From the NCBI RefSeq assembly GCF_012726205.1, contig NZ_JAASAE010000009.1, forward strand, positions 103,102 to 167,101: a DNA stretch of 64,000 bases, given 5' to 3'. Below are positions 42,892 through 52,287 of this stretch, one piece after another (the first letter of the stretch is position 1; the number at the start of each line of letters is the position of its first letter). This DNA comes from Rhodococcus sp. HNM0569 (GTDB lineage: Bacteria; Actinomycetota; Actinomycetes; Mycobacteriales; Mycobacteriaceae). Made by a program: the position numbers and the translations under genes. The notes below the pieces were generated by a model. The model was not told the origin of the DNA. It saw only the letters and a list, made by a program, of their open reading frames with translations, and made no database searches.

Positions 42892-44772
42892 TCACGACGA
42901 CACCGCGGCTGCCGCGCCGCCGAACTGCGTGCCGTACAGATCGGCGTACCGGCCGCCCAGTGCGAGCAGTTCGTCGTGCGTGCCGCGCTCGACGACTCGC
43001 CCGGACTCGAGCACGAGCACCAGATCGGCGTCGCGCACCGTCGAGAGTCGGTGTGCGATCACGAGTGACGTGCGCCCGGACAGTGCGTCACGCAGCGCCT
43101 CCTGCACCGCCGCTTCGGACGTCGAATCCAGGTGTGCGGTGGCCTCGTCGAGCACCACGACGCGCTGACGCGCGAGGAGCACCCGTGCGATCGTCAGCCG
43201 CTGGCGCTCGCCGCCCGACAGTCGGTACCCGCGTTCGCCGACGACGGTGTCGAGCCCGTGCGGCAGTGCCGCGAGCACGTCGGTCAGCCGCGCCCGCCGG
43301 ATCACCTCCGCGAGTTCGCCCTCGGTCGCGTCCGGACGCGCGTACAGCAGGTTCGCGCGCACGGTGTCGTGGAACAGGTGCCCGTCCTGGGTCACCATGC
43401 CGACCGTTTCGCGGATCGACTCGGCCGACAGATCACGGACGTCGACACCCGCGAGCCGCACCGCTCCCGCGTCGGCGTCGTAGAGGCGCGCGAGCAGCGA
43501 CGCGACGGTCGACTTGCCCGCACCCGACGAGCCGACGAGTGCCACGGTCGCACCGGGTTCGGCCTGGAACGAGACCCCGTGCAGCACTTGTCCACCCACA
43601 CGGTCGTCGAGAACCGCGACCTCTTCGAGCGAGGCGAGCGAGACCCGGTCGGCCCCCGGGTAGGTGAAGTCGACGGCGTCGAACTCGATCGACACGGCCC
43701 CGTCGGGCACCGTTCTCGGGCGATCCGGCTGGGGCACGAGCGGGCGCAGATCGAGCACCTCGAAGACCCGCTCGAAGCTCACGACAGCGCTCATGACATC
43801 GACCCGCGCGCTCGCGAGCGCGGTCAGCGGCGCGTACAGGCGGGTCAGCAGCATGCCCATCGTCACCACGGCACCCGCCTCGAGGTGACCGTGCAGCGCC
43901 GAGACGCCGCCGAGGCCGTACACGAGCGCGAGGGCCAGTGCCGACACGAGGGTGAGCGCGGCGACGAAGGCGGACTGCAACATTGCGGTGCGGACACCGA
44001 TGTCGCGCACCCTCTTCGCGCGCAGCGCGAACTCCGCCGACTCGGTCTGCGGTCGTCCGAACAGCTTCACGAGCGTCGCGCCCGGCGCGGAGAAGCGTTC
44101 GGTCATCTGCGTGCTCATCGACGAGTTGTGCTCGGCGGCTTCGCGGTTCATGTCCGCCAGTCGACCGCCCATCATGCGGGCCGGCAGCACGAACAGCGGC
44201 ACGAGCACCAGCGCGAGCAACGTGATCTGCCACGACGTCGCGATCATGACGCCGACGGTGATCAGGAGCGTCACGATGTTGCCGACGACACCCGACAGCG
44301 TGTCGCTGAAGGCGCGTTGTGCGCCGATCACGTCGTTGCCGAGGCGGCTGACCAGCGCCCCCGTGCGGGTGCGCGTGAAGAATGCCACCGACATCCGCTG
44401 CACGTGATCGAACACGGCCGTACGCAAGTCCAGGATGAGGTCTTCGCCGATGCTCGCCGACAGCCAGCGAGTGACGAGCGTGAGTGCGGCCTCCGACAGC
44501 GCGATCAGCGCGATCACCGCGGCGAGGCCCGCGACCGTCGCGGTGGACCCGCCGCCGACGATTGCGTCGACGACCCGGCCCGCCAGTACGGGAGTGGCGA
44601 CCGCGAGTACCGCCGTCACGACGCTCACGAGCATGAACGCCGCGAGACGCCTGCCGTGCGGGCGTGCGAACGTCGCGATACGGCGCAGTGTCGCGCGCGA
44701 CAGCGCCCGCCTTTCGCGGGTGTTGTGCATGGCGCCGTACATGGCGTGCCACGCGGTCGTCTCCATACTCAT
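42892..44772 (-). CDS. ABC exporter half-transporter (TMD-NBD)
   Basis: A 626-residue exporter with six predicted membrane helices (about 45-330) and an NBD: Walker A GSSGAGKST (about 440), Q-loop VTQDGHLFHD, signature LSGGERQRL and Walker B VVVLDEATAHLD, with the H-loop in LVIAHRLST. All ATPase residues are canonical, so it probably works as a homodimer. Its promoter has the 19-bp spacer and perfect dyad of MerR-controlled genes, suggesting that it is switched on by a drug, metal or redox signal. ATG 44772 is preceded by GGGAG at about 5 nt. Confidence 0.92.
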   Translation of the reverse strand: MSMETTAWHAMYGAMHNTRERRALSRATLRRIATFARPHGRRLAAFMLVSVVTAVLAVATPVLAGRVVDAIVGGGSTATVAGLAAVIALIALSEAALTLVTRWLSASIGEDLILDLRTAVFDHVQRMSVAFFTRTRTGALVSRLGNDVIGAQRAFSDTLSGVVGNIVTLLITVGVMIATSWQITLLALVLVPLFVLPARMMGGRLADMNREAAEHNSSMSTQMTERFSAPGATLVKLFGRPQTESAEFALRAKRVRDIGVRTAMLQSAFVAALTLVSALALALVYGLGGVSALHGHLEAGAVVTMGMLLTRLYAPLTALASARVDVMSAVVSFERVFEVLDLRPLVPQPDRPRTVPDGAVSIEFDAVDFTYPGADRVSLASLEEVAVLDDRVGGQVLHGVSFQAEPGATVALVGSSGAGKSTVASLLARLYDADAGAVRLAGVDVRDLSAESIRETVGMVTQDGHLFHDTVRANLLYARPDATEGELAEVIRRARLTDVLAALPHGLDTVVGERGYRLSGGERQRLTIARVLLARQRVVVLDEATAHLDSTSEAAVQEALRDALSGRTSLVIAHRLSTVRDADLVLVLESGRVVERGTHDELLALGGRYADLYGTQFGGAAAAVSS

Positions 44773-44806
44773 GAGCGCTCCCGTCGGCGAAGTGGGTTCG
44801 ACGACG

Positions 44807-44837
44807 ACGCTAGAACCTCGAGTGAACTCGAGGTCAA
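44807..44837 (-). promoter_or_regulatory. MerR-type promoter with 20-bp operator
   Basis: On the minus strand TTGACC (44837-44832), a 19-bp spacer and TAGCGT (44812-44807). The spacer is occupied by the perfect palindrome ACCTCGAGT-GA-ACTCGAGGT (44815-44834). An over-long 19-bp spacer with a centred dyad is the hallmark of promoters twisted into activity by MerR-family activators. The transcription start would be about 29-31 nt before the ABC exporter ATG. Confidence 0.75.
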
Positions 44838-44868
44838 GAGCGCGCGCCGGAGTCGGGGCGCGGAGTGG

Positions 44869-45459
44869 TCAGTGCGCCACGTCGACGACGACACGCGGCG
44901 GGTCCGCCAGGGTCGTCACGCTGAACGGCAGATCCGCAGCGTTCACCCCGACGAAGGACTGCGTGACACCCTCGAACACGAGCGCGCCGTTGACGGACGC
45001 GACACTGCCACCGTCGGTTCCGGGCACGGGGTCGGGTCCCGTGTAGCCCTCCACGCCGGTGTCGAACGGATACGCCGAGCCGTCGATCTGCACCTGCAGG
45101 ATCGCGGCGCCGTCCACCGGAATCGTGCGTCCGCTGCCGTCCTGCACGGCTTCGGGCACGTACTGCGCGCGGAAGCCCGGCGTGCCGGTGCCCGCCATCT
45201 CGTACACGACGCGGTCGAAGCCGCCGTGCGAGCCGACCCGCACGTCGGTGACCGTGAGCTTCGCACCCGCGCTCGGCGCGGCGCTCTTCGGCGACGCGTC
45301 GGTAGGTGCGCTGTCCGAGGGCTCGGTCGACGCCGCGGCCTCGGTCGTCGACATCGGTGCCGCCGTGGTGTCCGGGGTCGGATCCGACGAGCACGAAGTG
45401 AGGGCGACGAGAGCGGCGGCGGTGACGGCGATCGGGAGGGCACGGCGCGTGGTGATCAT
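44869..45459 (-). CDS. Lipoprotein with AMIN-like domain
   Basis: 196 residues. Signal and lipobox LTSC (cysteine 23) are followed by a Ser/Thr/Ala-Pro spacer (residues 25-65) and one compact beta-rich domain: VTDVRVGSHGGFDRVVYEMAG to PPRVVVDVAH, the pattern of AMIN-like cell-envelope domains. It is probably exported and anchored to the membrane, contacting peptidoglycan or cell-wall glycan. The gap of 96 bp to the ABC exporter contains the MerR-type promoter, so the two are separate units. Confidence 0.82.
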   Translation of the reverse strand: MITTRRALPIAVTAAALVALTSCSSDPTPDTTAAPMSTTEAAASTEPSDSAPTDASPKSAAPSAGAKLTVTDVRVGSHGGFDRVVYEMAGTGTPGFRAQYVPEAVQDGSGRTIPVDGAAILQVQIDGSAYPFDTGVEGYTGPDPVPGTDGGSVASVNGALVFEGVTQSFVGVNAADLPFSVTTLADPPRVVVDVAH

Positions 45460-45522
45460 CGCCCGATCGTATGTCCGGATTCCGTCGTCGCAGGGAAGGG
45501 CGAATGCTGCGCGTGCCGCGCG

Positions 45523-45939
45523 TCAGAGGTCCCCGTCGACGTACGACCAGCGCCCGTCCTCGCGGACGAAGCGGCTGACCTCGCGCTGCACGCCGTCGAC
45601 GCCGCCTTGACGGAAATGCGCGGCGAACGTGACGGTGCCGTCGCTGTCGAACGGGCCGCCCCGAGAGGTGCCCACGATGTCGAGCCCCGTCCATTCGACG
45701 CCGTCGGGAAGGTCGAGTCGTGCGGGCCTCGTCGACGCATGCCATGTTGCGGTGAGGTACTGGGCGGCGCCACCGGGATCGCGGTGCGCTCGGGCGAACG
45801 CGGTGTACCGCGAGCGCATGAGGGCTTCGGCGGTGGGTGCGGTGCGGTCACCGCGGTGCAGCGGCGCGCAGCAGTTCTCGTACGGCTCGCCGCGCCCGCA
45901 CGGGCACAGGTCGGCGAGCGGCGGGTATCTCCTGGACAC
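45523..45939 (-). CDS. YchJ-family protein (SEC-C zinc motif)
   Basis: 138 residues. The N-terminus CPCGRGEPYENCCAPLH is the zinc-binding SEC-C type motif, followed by ALMRSRYTAFARA and VSRFVREDGRWSYVDG, both typical of UPF0225/YchJ proteins, whose function is unknown. The start is GTG 45939. A -10 box CATACT (45953-45948) lies 8 nt before it and no ribosome-binding site is evident, so the mRNA may be leaderless. It is divergent from the MacB-type transporter. Confidence 0.88.
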   Translation of the reverse strand: MSRRYPPLADLCPCGRGEPYENCCAPLHRGDRTAPTAEALMRSRYTAFARAHRDPGGAAQYLTATWHASTRPARLDLPDGVEWTGLDIVGTSRGGPFDSDGTVTFAAHFRQGGVDGVQREVSRFVREDGRWSYVDGDL

Positions 45940-45947
45940 GCTGTCGA

Positions 45948-45953
45948 GTATGC
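45948..45953 (-). promoter_or_regulatory. -10 element for a leaderless YchJ transcript
   Basis: CATACT on the minus strand ends 8 nt before the GTG at 45939. No Shine-Dalgarno sequence is seen. Confidence 0.4.
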
Positions 45954-46041
45954 CCGCCGAACGTTGGGGGATTTCCCTGATGGCGCCCGACCCGTCGACC
46001 GGCAACACTGGTACGCGTACCCGTCCGGACGAAAGGCTGTC

Positions 46042-46797
46042 ATGACCGCGCACACCACGGCTGCCGCGCGAGCGGTCGATCTCACGAAGACGTACGGCAC
46101 GGGCGACACGCGCGTCGTGGCACTCGACTCGGTGACGGTCGAATTCGCCGAGGGCGAGTTCACCGCGATCATGGGCCCGTCGGGCAGCGGGAAGTCGACG
46201 CTGATGCACTGCCTTGCGGGCCTCGATTCGGCATCGTCGGGTTCGGTCCACGTCGCGGGCACCGACCTCACGGGCCTGTCCGACAAGGAGATGACGCGTC
46301 TGCGCCGCGACCGCATCGGGTTCGTGTTCCAGTCGTTCAACCTCGTGCCCACCCTCACCGCGCTCGAGAACATCACGCTGCCGCTCGACATCGCGGGCAG
46401 GCGACCGGACCGGGAATGGCTCGACTCGGTGCTCACGCGCCTCGGCCTGCTCGACCGGCTCGGCCACCGGCCGGGCGAGATGTCGGGGGGCCAGCAGCAG
46501 CGAGTGGCGTGCGCGCGTGCACTTGCCGGCAGGCCCGCGGTCGTCTTCGCCGACGAGCCCACCGGCAACCTCGATTCGCGTTCGGGCAGCGAAGTGCTGT
46601 CGATCCTGCGTGCCGCCGTCGACGAGTTCGGGCAGACCGTCGTGATCGTCACGCACGACCCGCGTGCCGCCGCGTACGCCGACCGTGTCGTGTTTCTCGC
46701 CGACGGCCGCACGGTCGACGAGATGCGCGATCCCACGGCCGATTCGGTCCTCGACCGCATGAAGGCACTCGACGCCCCCGCGGGTGAGACCGCATGA
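46042..46797 (+). CDS. MacB/LolD-type ABC transporter ATP-binding protein
   Basis: 251 residues. Walker A GPSGSGKST (about 45), Q-loop VFQSFNLVP, signature MSGGQQQRV, Walker B VVFADEPTGNLDS and the H-loop VTHDPRAA are all present; the FNLVPTLTALEN stretch is characteristic of the LolD/MacB/FtsE group. It partners the FtsX-like permease whose ATG overlaps its stop (ATGA). GAAAGG precedes the ATG at about 6 nt. These systems use ATP to drive extracytoplasmic movement rather than classical substrate passage. Confidence 0.93.
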   Translation: MTAHTTAAARAVDLTKTYGTGDTRVVALDSVTVEFAEGEFTAIMGPSGSGKSTLMHCLAGLDSASSGSVHVAGTDLTGLSDKEMTRLRRDRIGFVFQSFNLVPTLTALENITLPLDIAGRRPDREWLDSVLTRLGLLDRLGHRPGEMSGGQQQRVACARALAGRPAVVFADEPTGNLDSRSGSEVLSILRAAVDEFGQTVVIVTHDPRAAAYADRVVFLADGRTVDEMRDPTADSVLDRMKALDAPAGETA

Positions 46798-49361
46798 GTG
46801 CCACCACGTCGGCCGCCGCACCGTCGTCGGCGCGGCGACGCGGTTCGGCGCCCATGCGCAAGGTCTCGCTGCGCAATCTCGCGGCCCACAAGGTGCGGCT
46901 CGCCCTCACGGTCCTGTCGGTCGTCCTCGGCACGGCATTCGTGTCCGGGTCGTTCGTGTTCACCGACACCCTGCAGAAGACCTTCGACTCGATCTTCGCG
47001 ACGGCCGCGCAAGGGGTCGACGTGCGCGTCTCACCTGCCGACGACTCGTCGCGCGGCGTTCCGGTCGCCGACATCGACACCGTCTCGGCGATTTCCGGTG
47101 TGCGTGCGGTGGCGCCGTCGGTGTCGGGTCAGATCGTGCTGCTCGACGAAGGGGGATCGGCGGTGCAGACGGGCGGCGCGCCCAGCATGGGCGAGAGCTA
47201 TCTCCCGCCCGGGCAGGCCGTCGATCCGCCCGACCCGTACACGCAGGGCAGCCCGCCCGCCGAGCCCGGGCAGGTCGGGATCAACACCGGTGCGGCCGAG
47301 CGTGCAGGCCTCGGGGTGGGCGATCGCACGCGTGTGCTCGTGCCGTCGCACGGGATCGTCGACGTCACGGTCACGGGCGTCTACGACCCGGGAACCGAGA
47401 CGGGTGGCTACATCGGTGTCACCTTCACCGACGCGCAGGCGCGCGAGCTGTTCACCGACGGCGCCCACGTCGCGTACCTCGATGTCGCGGGCGACGGAGT
47501 CGCGGCGCAGGAGCTGCGCGACCGCATCGCGAGCGCGCTGCCCGACACCAAGGTGCAGACCGGAGACGAGGTGCGCGAAGAGACGAAGCAGGAAGTCTCG
47601 CAGGCTCTCGAGTTCGTCAACTACTTCCTGCTCGCGTTCGGCGCGATAGCCCTGCTCGTCGGCACGTTCATCATCTACAACACGTTCGCGATGATCGTGG
47701 CGCAACGGCTGCGCGAGCTGGCGTTGCTGCGCGCGGTCGGAGCGAGTCGAGGTCAGGTCGGGCGCTCGGTGGTCCTCGAGGCGCTCGTGGTGGGCGTGCT
47801 CGGCAGCATCGTCGGCATCGCCGCCGGTATCGGTCTCGCGTACGGGCTACGGTCGCTGCTCAACTCGTTCGACGTCGGGCTGCCGAGCGGCCCGTTGCAG
47901 ATCACCCCGCGCACCTTCGTCGTCGCGCTGCTCGTCGGCGTACTCGTCACGGTCGTGAGCGCCTACGCCCCGGCTCGCCGCGCGTCGCGCGTGCCGCCCG
48001 TCGCGGCGATGCGCGCAGAGTTCTCGTCGTCCGGCGAGTCGTTGCGCGGGCGCACGGTGGTCGGTTCGGTTCTCGGTGTCGCGGGCATCGTGGCGCTCGT
48101 CGTCGGCGCGCAGGGCACCGGCAAGCCCGCCGCCGCCCCCGTCGGTGCGGGTGCGTTCGCGCTGGTCGTCGCGGTACTGCTGGTCGCACCGGCGTTGTCG
48201 CGCCCGGTCGTCGGCGCGCTGGGCGCGGTCGCGACGCGGCCCTTCGGTGCGGTGGGGAAGATGGCGCGCACCAACGCAGTCCGCAACCCCCGTCGCACGG
48301 CAGCCACCGCGTTCGCCCTCACGCTGGGGCTGATGCTGGTGTCCGTCATCGGGGTCTTCGGGTCGTCCGCGAAGGCGAGTGTGGACTCGCTCGTCGACGT
48401 GGGCCTGCGCGCCGACTACGTGCTCACCGGCCCGAATGCGATCGGTGTGCCGCGCGGGGCCGCCGACGCCGCACGGGGTGTCGCGGGCGTCGACCAGGCC
48501 GTCGCGATGCATCCGGTGTCGGTCGACGTCGAGGGCGAGAGCCAGAACGGGATCTCGCTCGACGGGCCGGTGTCCGGAGTGCTCGACCCGAAGCTCGTGA
48601 GCGGCTCCGATCAACTGCCCGACGACGGCGTGCTCGTATCGCAGACCCTCGCGGGCGAACACTCGTGGCAGGTCGGCAGTCCCGTCCCGATGACCGGGGC
48701 CGACGGGACCCAGGCGCAGGGCACGGTGACGGGTGTCTTCGAGGACTCGCAGCTGCTCGGTGGTCTCATCACGTCGGATGCTCTGTACCGCACGCTCATG
48801 CCCGCCGCGACGATCCCGGACATCGCGGTGCTCGTGCAGGCACAGCCAGGCGCCGATCTCGACACGATGCGCGGCGACCTCGAACGTGCGACCGAACGGT
48901 TCGTCGTGGTCCAGGTGCAGGACCGCGAGCAGTTCAAGGGCACCCAGGCGCAGCAGATCGACACCCTGCTCGCAATCCTCTACGGCCTGCTGGCGCTCGC
49001 GGTCGTCATCGCGATCCTGGGCATCGTCAATACGCTGGCGCTGTCCGTCGTCGAGAGGCGCCGCGAGATCGGCATGCTGCGCGCGGTCGGTATGCAGCGC
49101 GCCCAGGTACGGCGCGCGATCTATCTCGAATCGATGCTGATCGCGGTGTTCGGTGCGGTCGTGGGTGTCGTGCTCGGTGTCGCATTCGGGTGGGCGTTCG
49201 TCAGTGCGCTCCGCGACGAGGGACTCGAGTCCTTCGTCGTGCCGTGGGGCCAGGTAATCGGCATGCTGATCGGCTCGGCCGTGGTGGGCGTGCTCGCGGC
49301 GCTGTGGCCCGCGGTCCGCGCCGCGCGTACGAAGCCGCTCGAGGCCGTCGTGGACTTGTGA
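46794..49361 (+). CDS. FtsX-like/MacB-type ABC permease
   Basis: 855 residues. A first membrane helix (about 36-58), a large extracytoplasmic MacB-type core, a block of three helices (about 270-400), then a second core-plus-three-helix set towards the C-terminus. This is a tandem duplication of the FtsX unit in one chain, so it works without a second permease. The motif LRAVGASRGQVGRSV and its repeat LRAVGMQRAQVRRAI mark the two coupling regions that contact the ATPase. Substrate unknown; export of lipoprotein, cell-envelope lipid or antibiotic is possible. Confidence 0.92.
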   Translation: MSATTSAAAPSSARRRGSAPMRKVSLRNLAAHKVRLALTVLSVVLGTAFVSGSFVFTDTLQKTFDSIFATAAQGVDVRVSPADDSSRGVPVADIDTVSAISGVRAVAPSVSGQIVLLDEGGSAVQTGGAPSMGESYLPPGQAVDPPDPYTQGSPPAEPGQVGINTGAAERAGLGVGDRTRVLVPSHGIVDVTVTGVYDPGTETGGYIGVTFTDAQARELFTDGAHVAYLDVAGDGVAAQELRDRIASALPDTKVQTGDEVREETKQEVSQALEFVNYFLLAFGAIALLVGTFIIYNTFAMIVAQRLRELALLRAVGASRGQVGRSVVLEALVVGVLGSIVGIAAGIGLAYGLRSLLNSFDVGLPSGPLQITPRTFVVALLVGVLVTVVSAYAPARRASRVPPVAAMRAEFSSSGESLRGRTVVGSVLGVAGIVALVVGAQGTGKPAAAPVGAGAFALVVAVLLVAPALSRPVVGALGAVATRPFGAVGKMARTNAVRNPRRTAATAFALTLGLMLVSVIGVFGSSAKASVDSLVDVGLRADYVLTGPNAIGVPRGAADAARGVAGVDQAVAMHPVSVDVEGESQNGISLDGPVSGVLDPKLVSGSDQLPDDGVLVSQTLAGEHSWQVGSPVPMTGADGTQAQGTVTGVFEDSQLLGGLITSDALYRTLMPAATIPDIAVLVQAQPGADLDTMRGDLERATERFVVVQVQDREQFKGTQAQQIDTLLAILYGLLALAVVIAILGIVNTLALSVVERRREIGMLRAVGMQRAQVRRAIYLESMLIAVFGAVVGVVLGVAFGWAFVSALRDEGLESFVVPWGQVIGMLIGSAVVGVLAALWPAVRAARTKPLEAVVDL

Positions 49362-49543
49362 GTGCCCGGAGGGGGCGACGCCGCCGTCCGGTGAACGTCG
49401 CCGAAAGCCGGTTACCGCCGGGTCCGAAACGGTAGCGTTCGAGCCGACAGGGTTTTCGGACGGCCGTCGCGTGTCCGTGCATGCGCGGCGGCCGCTCACC
49501 GAGCACCGTGAGATCGTCGAGCCCTCGTGCGAAGGATCGTGTG

Positions 49544-50719
49544 ATGGAACTGGCACCCAGCGACAGTGAGCGCGCTTTCCGCGACGAGATGCGCGCATTC
49601 TTCACCACCGAGATTCCTGCGGACATCCGTGAACGCAACGCGGCGGGCGCGGCTTTCACGCGCGACGATTTCGTCACGACGCAGCAGATCCTGAACGCGC
49701 ACGGCCTCGCGGTGCCGCACTGGCCCGTCGAGTGGGGCGGCAAGGACTGGACGGCGGTCGAACTCGGCATCTGGCAGGACGAGATGCAGCGGGCGTGGGT
49801 GCCCGAGCCGTTGCCGTTCAACGCCAACATGGTCGGACCGGTCATCGCGGCATTCGGCTCCCGACCGCAGAAGGAGCGATTCCTTCCCCCGACCGCGAAC
49901 CTCGACATCTGGTGGTGCCAGGGATTTTCCGAGCCCGACGCGGGATCCGACCTGGCCTCGCTCAAGACGCGTGCGGTCCGCGACGGCGACGAGTACGTGA
50001 TCAACGGCCAGAAGACGTGGACCACGCTCGCGCACTACGCCGATTGGATCTTCTGCCTCGTCCGCACCAACCCCGATGCTCCGAAACGGCAGGCGGGGAT
50101 CTCGTTCGTGCTGGTCGACCTGAAGACTCCAGGGGTGACGGTTCGTCCGATCAAGCTGATCGACGGCGGACACGAGGTCAACGAGGTCTTCTTCGAGGAC
50201 GTCCGCATTCCTGCCGACAACCTGGTCGGCGACGAGAACGCCGGGTGGAGCTACGCCAAGTTCCTGCTCGGCAACGAACGCACCGGTGTCACCCGGCTCG
50301 GCACGTCGAAGGCGCGACTCGATCAGGTCCGTGCCCGCGCCGCCGCCACCGTCGTCGGGCGCCGCTCGCTGATCGACGACCCGCTGTTCGCATCGCGTGT
50401 GGCGGAGATCGAGAACGAGCTCCTCGCACTCGAACTCACGCAGAATCGCGTCGTCGCCGCATCCGCCGACGGCAAACCCGACCCGGCGTCGTCGTTGCTC
50501 AAGCTGAGAGGCTCGGAACTGCAGCAGGCGGTCACCGAACTCATGATGGACGTCGCGGGCCCCGACTCGCTTCCGGTCGACGCGGGCGAGGCGATCGCGT
50601 CGCCGGACTGGGCGCAGCGTTCGGCCACGCAGTACCTCAACTACCGCAAGGTGTCCATCTACAGCGGGTCGAGCGAGGTGCAGCGCAACATCATTGCATC
50701 CTCGATCCTCGGATTGTGA
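49544..50719 (+). CDS. Acyl-CoA dehydrogenase, subunit with DAGSD-type FAD motif
   Basis: 391 residues. GFSEPDAGSDLASLKT (about 127) binds substrate and flavin, and KVSIYSGSSEVQRNIIA (about 375) is the C-terminal FAD contact. Where medium-chain enzymes have the catalytic Glu (YEG) this protein has Ser (YSG), so the base is probably the Glu in LLGNERTG. The QxxGGxG motif is absent, being replaced by MDVAGPDS; the gene 7 bp downstream supplies it. This is the mark of alpha2beta2 enzymes of the steroid-degradation FadE type. ATG 49544 is preferred over GTG 49541, with GAAGGA upstream. Confidence 0.9.
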   Translation: MELAPSDSERAFRDEMRAFFTTEIPADIRERNAAGAAFTRDDFVTTQQILNAHGLAVPHWPVEWGGKDWTAVELGIWQDEMQRAWVPEPLPFNANMVGPVIAAFGSRPQKERFLPPTANLDIWWCQGFSEPDAGSDLASLKTRAVRDGDEYVINGQKTWTTLAHYADWIFCLVRTNPDAPKRQAGISFVLVDLKTPGVTVRPIKLIDGGHEVNEVFFEDVRIPADNLVGDENAGWSYAKFLLGNERTGVTRLGTSKARLDQVRARAAATVVGRRSLIDDPLFASRVAEIENELLALELTQNRVVAASADGKPDPASSLLKLRGSELQQAVTELMMDVAGPDSLPVDAGEAIASPDWAQRSATQYLNYRKVSIYSGSSEVQRNIIASSILGL

Positions 50720-50726
50720 GCTCACC

Positions 50727-51896
50727 ATGGACTTCACGCTCGACGACGAACAGAAGCTCTTGCGCGACACCACCCGTGATCTGCTCGCGCGCAGCTACGA
50801 CGCCGAGCGGCGCCGCGAGATCGTCGGCACCGAACGCGGCTGGAGTACCGAGGTGTGGCGCCGGTTCGCGGAAGTCGGACTGCTGGGACTGAGCTTTTCC
50901 GAAGCCGACGGCGGTATGGGGGCGGGCCCTGTCGAGATCGGCGCAGTCATGACCGAGATCGGACGGCGCCTCGCGCCGGAACCGCTGCTCGACGCGGTGC
51001 TCGTACCCGGCGCGCTCGTCGCGTCCGCGGGTACGGACGAGCAGCGCAGCGCACTGCTCCCCGAAGTCGCGTCGGGCGAACGCCTTCTGGCCTTCGCGCA
51101 CAGTGAGCCCGGCGTGCGCTGGCCCGCGGCGGTCGTGAGCACCACGGCGCAGGAGCGCGGCGAGTCGTGGTCGCTCACGGGTGTCAAGAATCCGGTACTG
51201 CACGGGGTCGGTGCGCACACACTCGTGGTGAGTGCTGCACTTCCGGAACACGGCACCGGCCTGTTCCTCGTCGACGCCGGCGGTCTCGACTCGGGCGGTG
51301 CCGAATCGGCCGGGGGCACATCGGAGGGGGAGGGCCGGGGCGTGCACGTCACCGGCTACCGCACGTACGACGGAGCACGCGCCGCCCAGATCGAATTCGT
51401 CGATGCGCCCGCCCGATTGCTCGGCGGCGACCCGGCGGCCGACGCGTCGCCCCTGGTGGAGGACGCCCTCGTGCGCGCACAGGCCGCACTGTGCGCGGAA
51501 GCGGTGGGTGCGATGGACGAGGCGCTGCGGCTCACCACCGAGTACCTGCGCACTCGCAAGCAATTCGGGGTGCCGCTCTCGTCGTTCGAGGCGCTCACGC
51601 ACCGCGCCGCCGACATGTACGTCCTGCTCGAGCTTGCGCGCAGCATGAGCCTGTACGCGACGATGTCCCTCGCCGACGGCACGGTCGACCCGATCGTCGC
51701 ATCGCGCGCGAAACTCCAGATCGGCCGGTCGGGCAAGAAGATCGCGCAGGAAGCGATCCAGATGCACGGCGGCATCGGCATGACCGACGAGTACCCGGTG
51801 GGCCACTACAGCGCGCGTCTCACCGCGATCGATCACGTGCTCGGCAGTGCGGACGACCACCTGCGCATCCTCGCCGCACACGCGAGGGGTGCGTGA
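50727..51896 (+). CDS. Acyl-CoA dehydrogenase, partner subunit with QMHGGIG motif
   Basis: 389 residues. It carries IQMHGGIGMTDEYPVGHY (about 346) but not the DAGSD motif, which is reduced to HSEPGVRWPAAV. EYLRTRKQFGVPLSSFEALTHRAADMYV matches the helical domain of FadE proteins. A Gly/Ser-rich insertion (GGLDSGGAESAGGTSEGEG, around 185-205) is unusual. Together with the upstream subunit it should form one FAD site per heterodimer. The start is chosen at ATG 50727, after the first subunit stop at 50719. Confidence 0.9.
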   Translation: MDFTLDDEQKLLRDTTRDLLARSYDAERRREIVGTERGWSTEVWRRFAEVGLLGLSFSEADGGMGAGPVEIGAVMTEIGRRLAPEPLLDAVLVPGALVASAGTDEQRSALLPEVASGERLLAFAHSEPGVRWPAAVVSTTAQERGESWSLTGVKNPVLHGVGAHTLVVSAALPEHGTGLFLVDAGGLDSGGAESAGGTSEGEGRGVHVTGYRTYDGARAAQIEFVDAPARLLGGDPAADASPLVEDALVRAQAALCAEAVGAMDEALRLTTEYLRTRKQFGVPLSSFEALTHRAADMYVLLELARSMSLYATMSLADGTVDPIVASRAKLQIGRSGKKIAQEAIQMHGGIGMTDEYPVGHYSARLTAIDHVLGSADDHLRILAAHARGA

Positions 51897-52078
51897 ACAC
51901 CACGATGTGACGGCGACACGACGACCGTCGCGATTGCGTTGCGGATCGGTCTCGACACGGAATCCGCGTGTGTGTCGCGCCGACCTGCGTTCGTGTGACC
52001 CGGCTAACGTCCGGCCCGCAAGTGTGTGCTGATATGTGAGCGGGGGGCCTGCGGAACGGAACTTCAGAGGAGCGTGAC

Positions 52079-52279
52079 ATGGGTATCGTCACCGTGAAAG
52101 TGGTCATGTGGTGCCTGCTCGTCGCCGGCATCGTCGGATTCGGAGTCGCGTTGTCGGAATTGCACGTCGAGTGGAGCGTCGCGTCGCTCATCGTGGCGTC
52201 GGTGTCGAGTCTGGTGCTGTTGCGCATCCGCTCCGACTCGCACCCCGAAGTCGAAGGCGACCGCACCGTCGCGTGCTGA
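52079..52279 (+). CDS. Small two-helix membrane protein
   Basis: 66 residues with two hydrophobic segments (about 8-25 and 34-48) and a short charged C-terminus. AGAGGAG 6 nt upstream of the ATG is among the best ribosome-binding sites in the window, which supports a real gene. The FadD-type synthetase gene starts 8 bp after its stop, so they are probably co-transcribed. No family is recognised. Confidence 0.7.
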   Translation: MGIVTVKVVMWCLLVAGIVGFGVALSELHVEWSVASLIVASVSSLVLLRIRSDSHPEVEGDRTVAC

Positions 52280-52287
52280 CCCCTCCC

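Noticed and set aside
43132..46041. A very long plus-strand frame running into the MacB-type ATPase gene.
   Set aside because: Only the part from ATG 46042 is protein-like. The upstream part is antisense to the ABC exporter, lipoprotein and YchJ genes.
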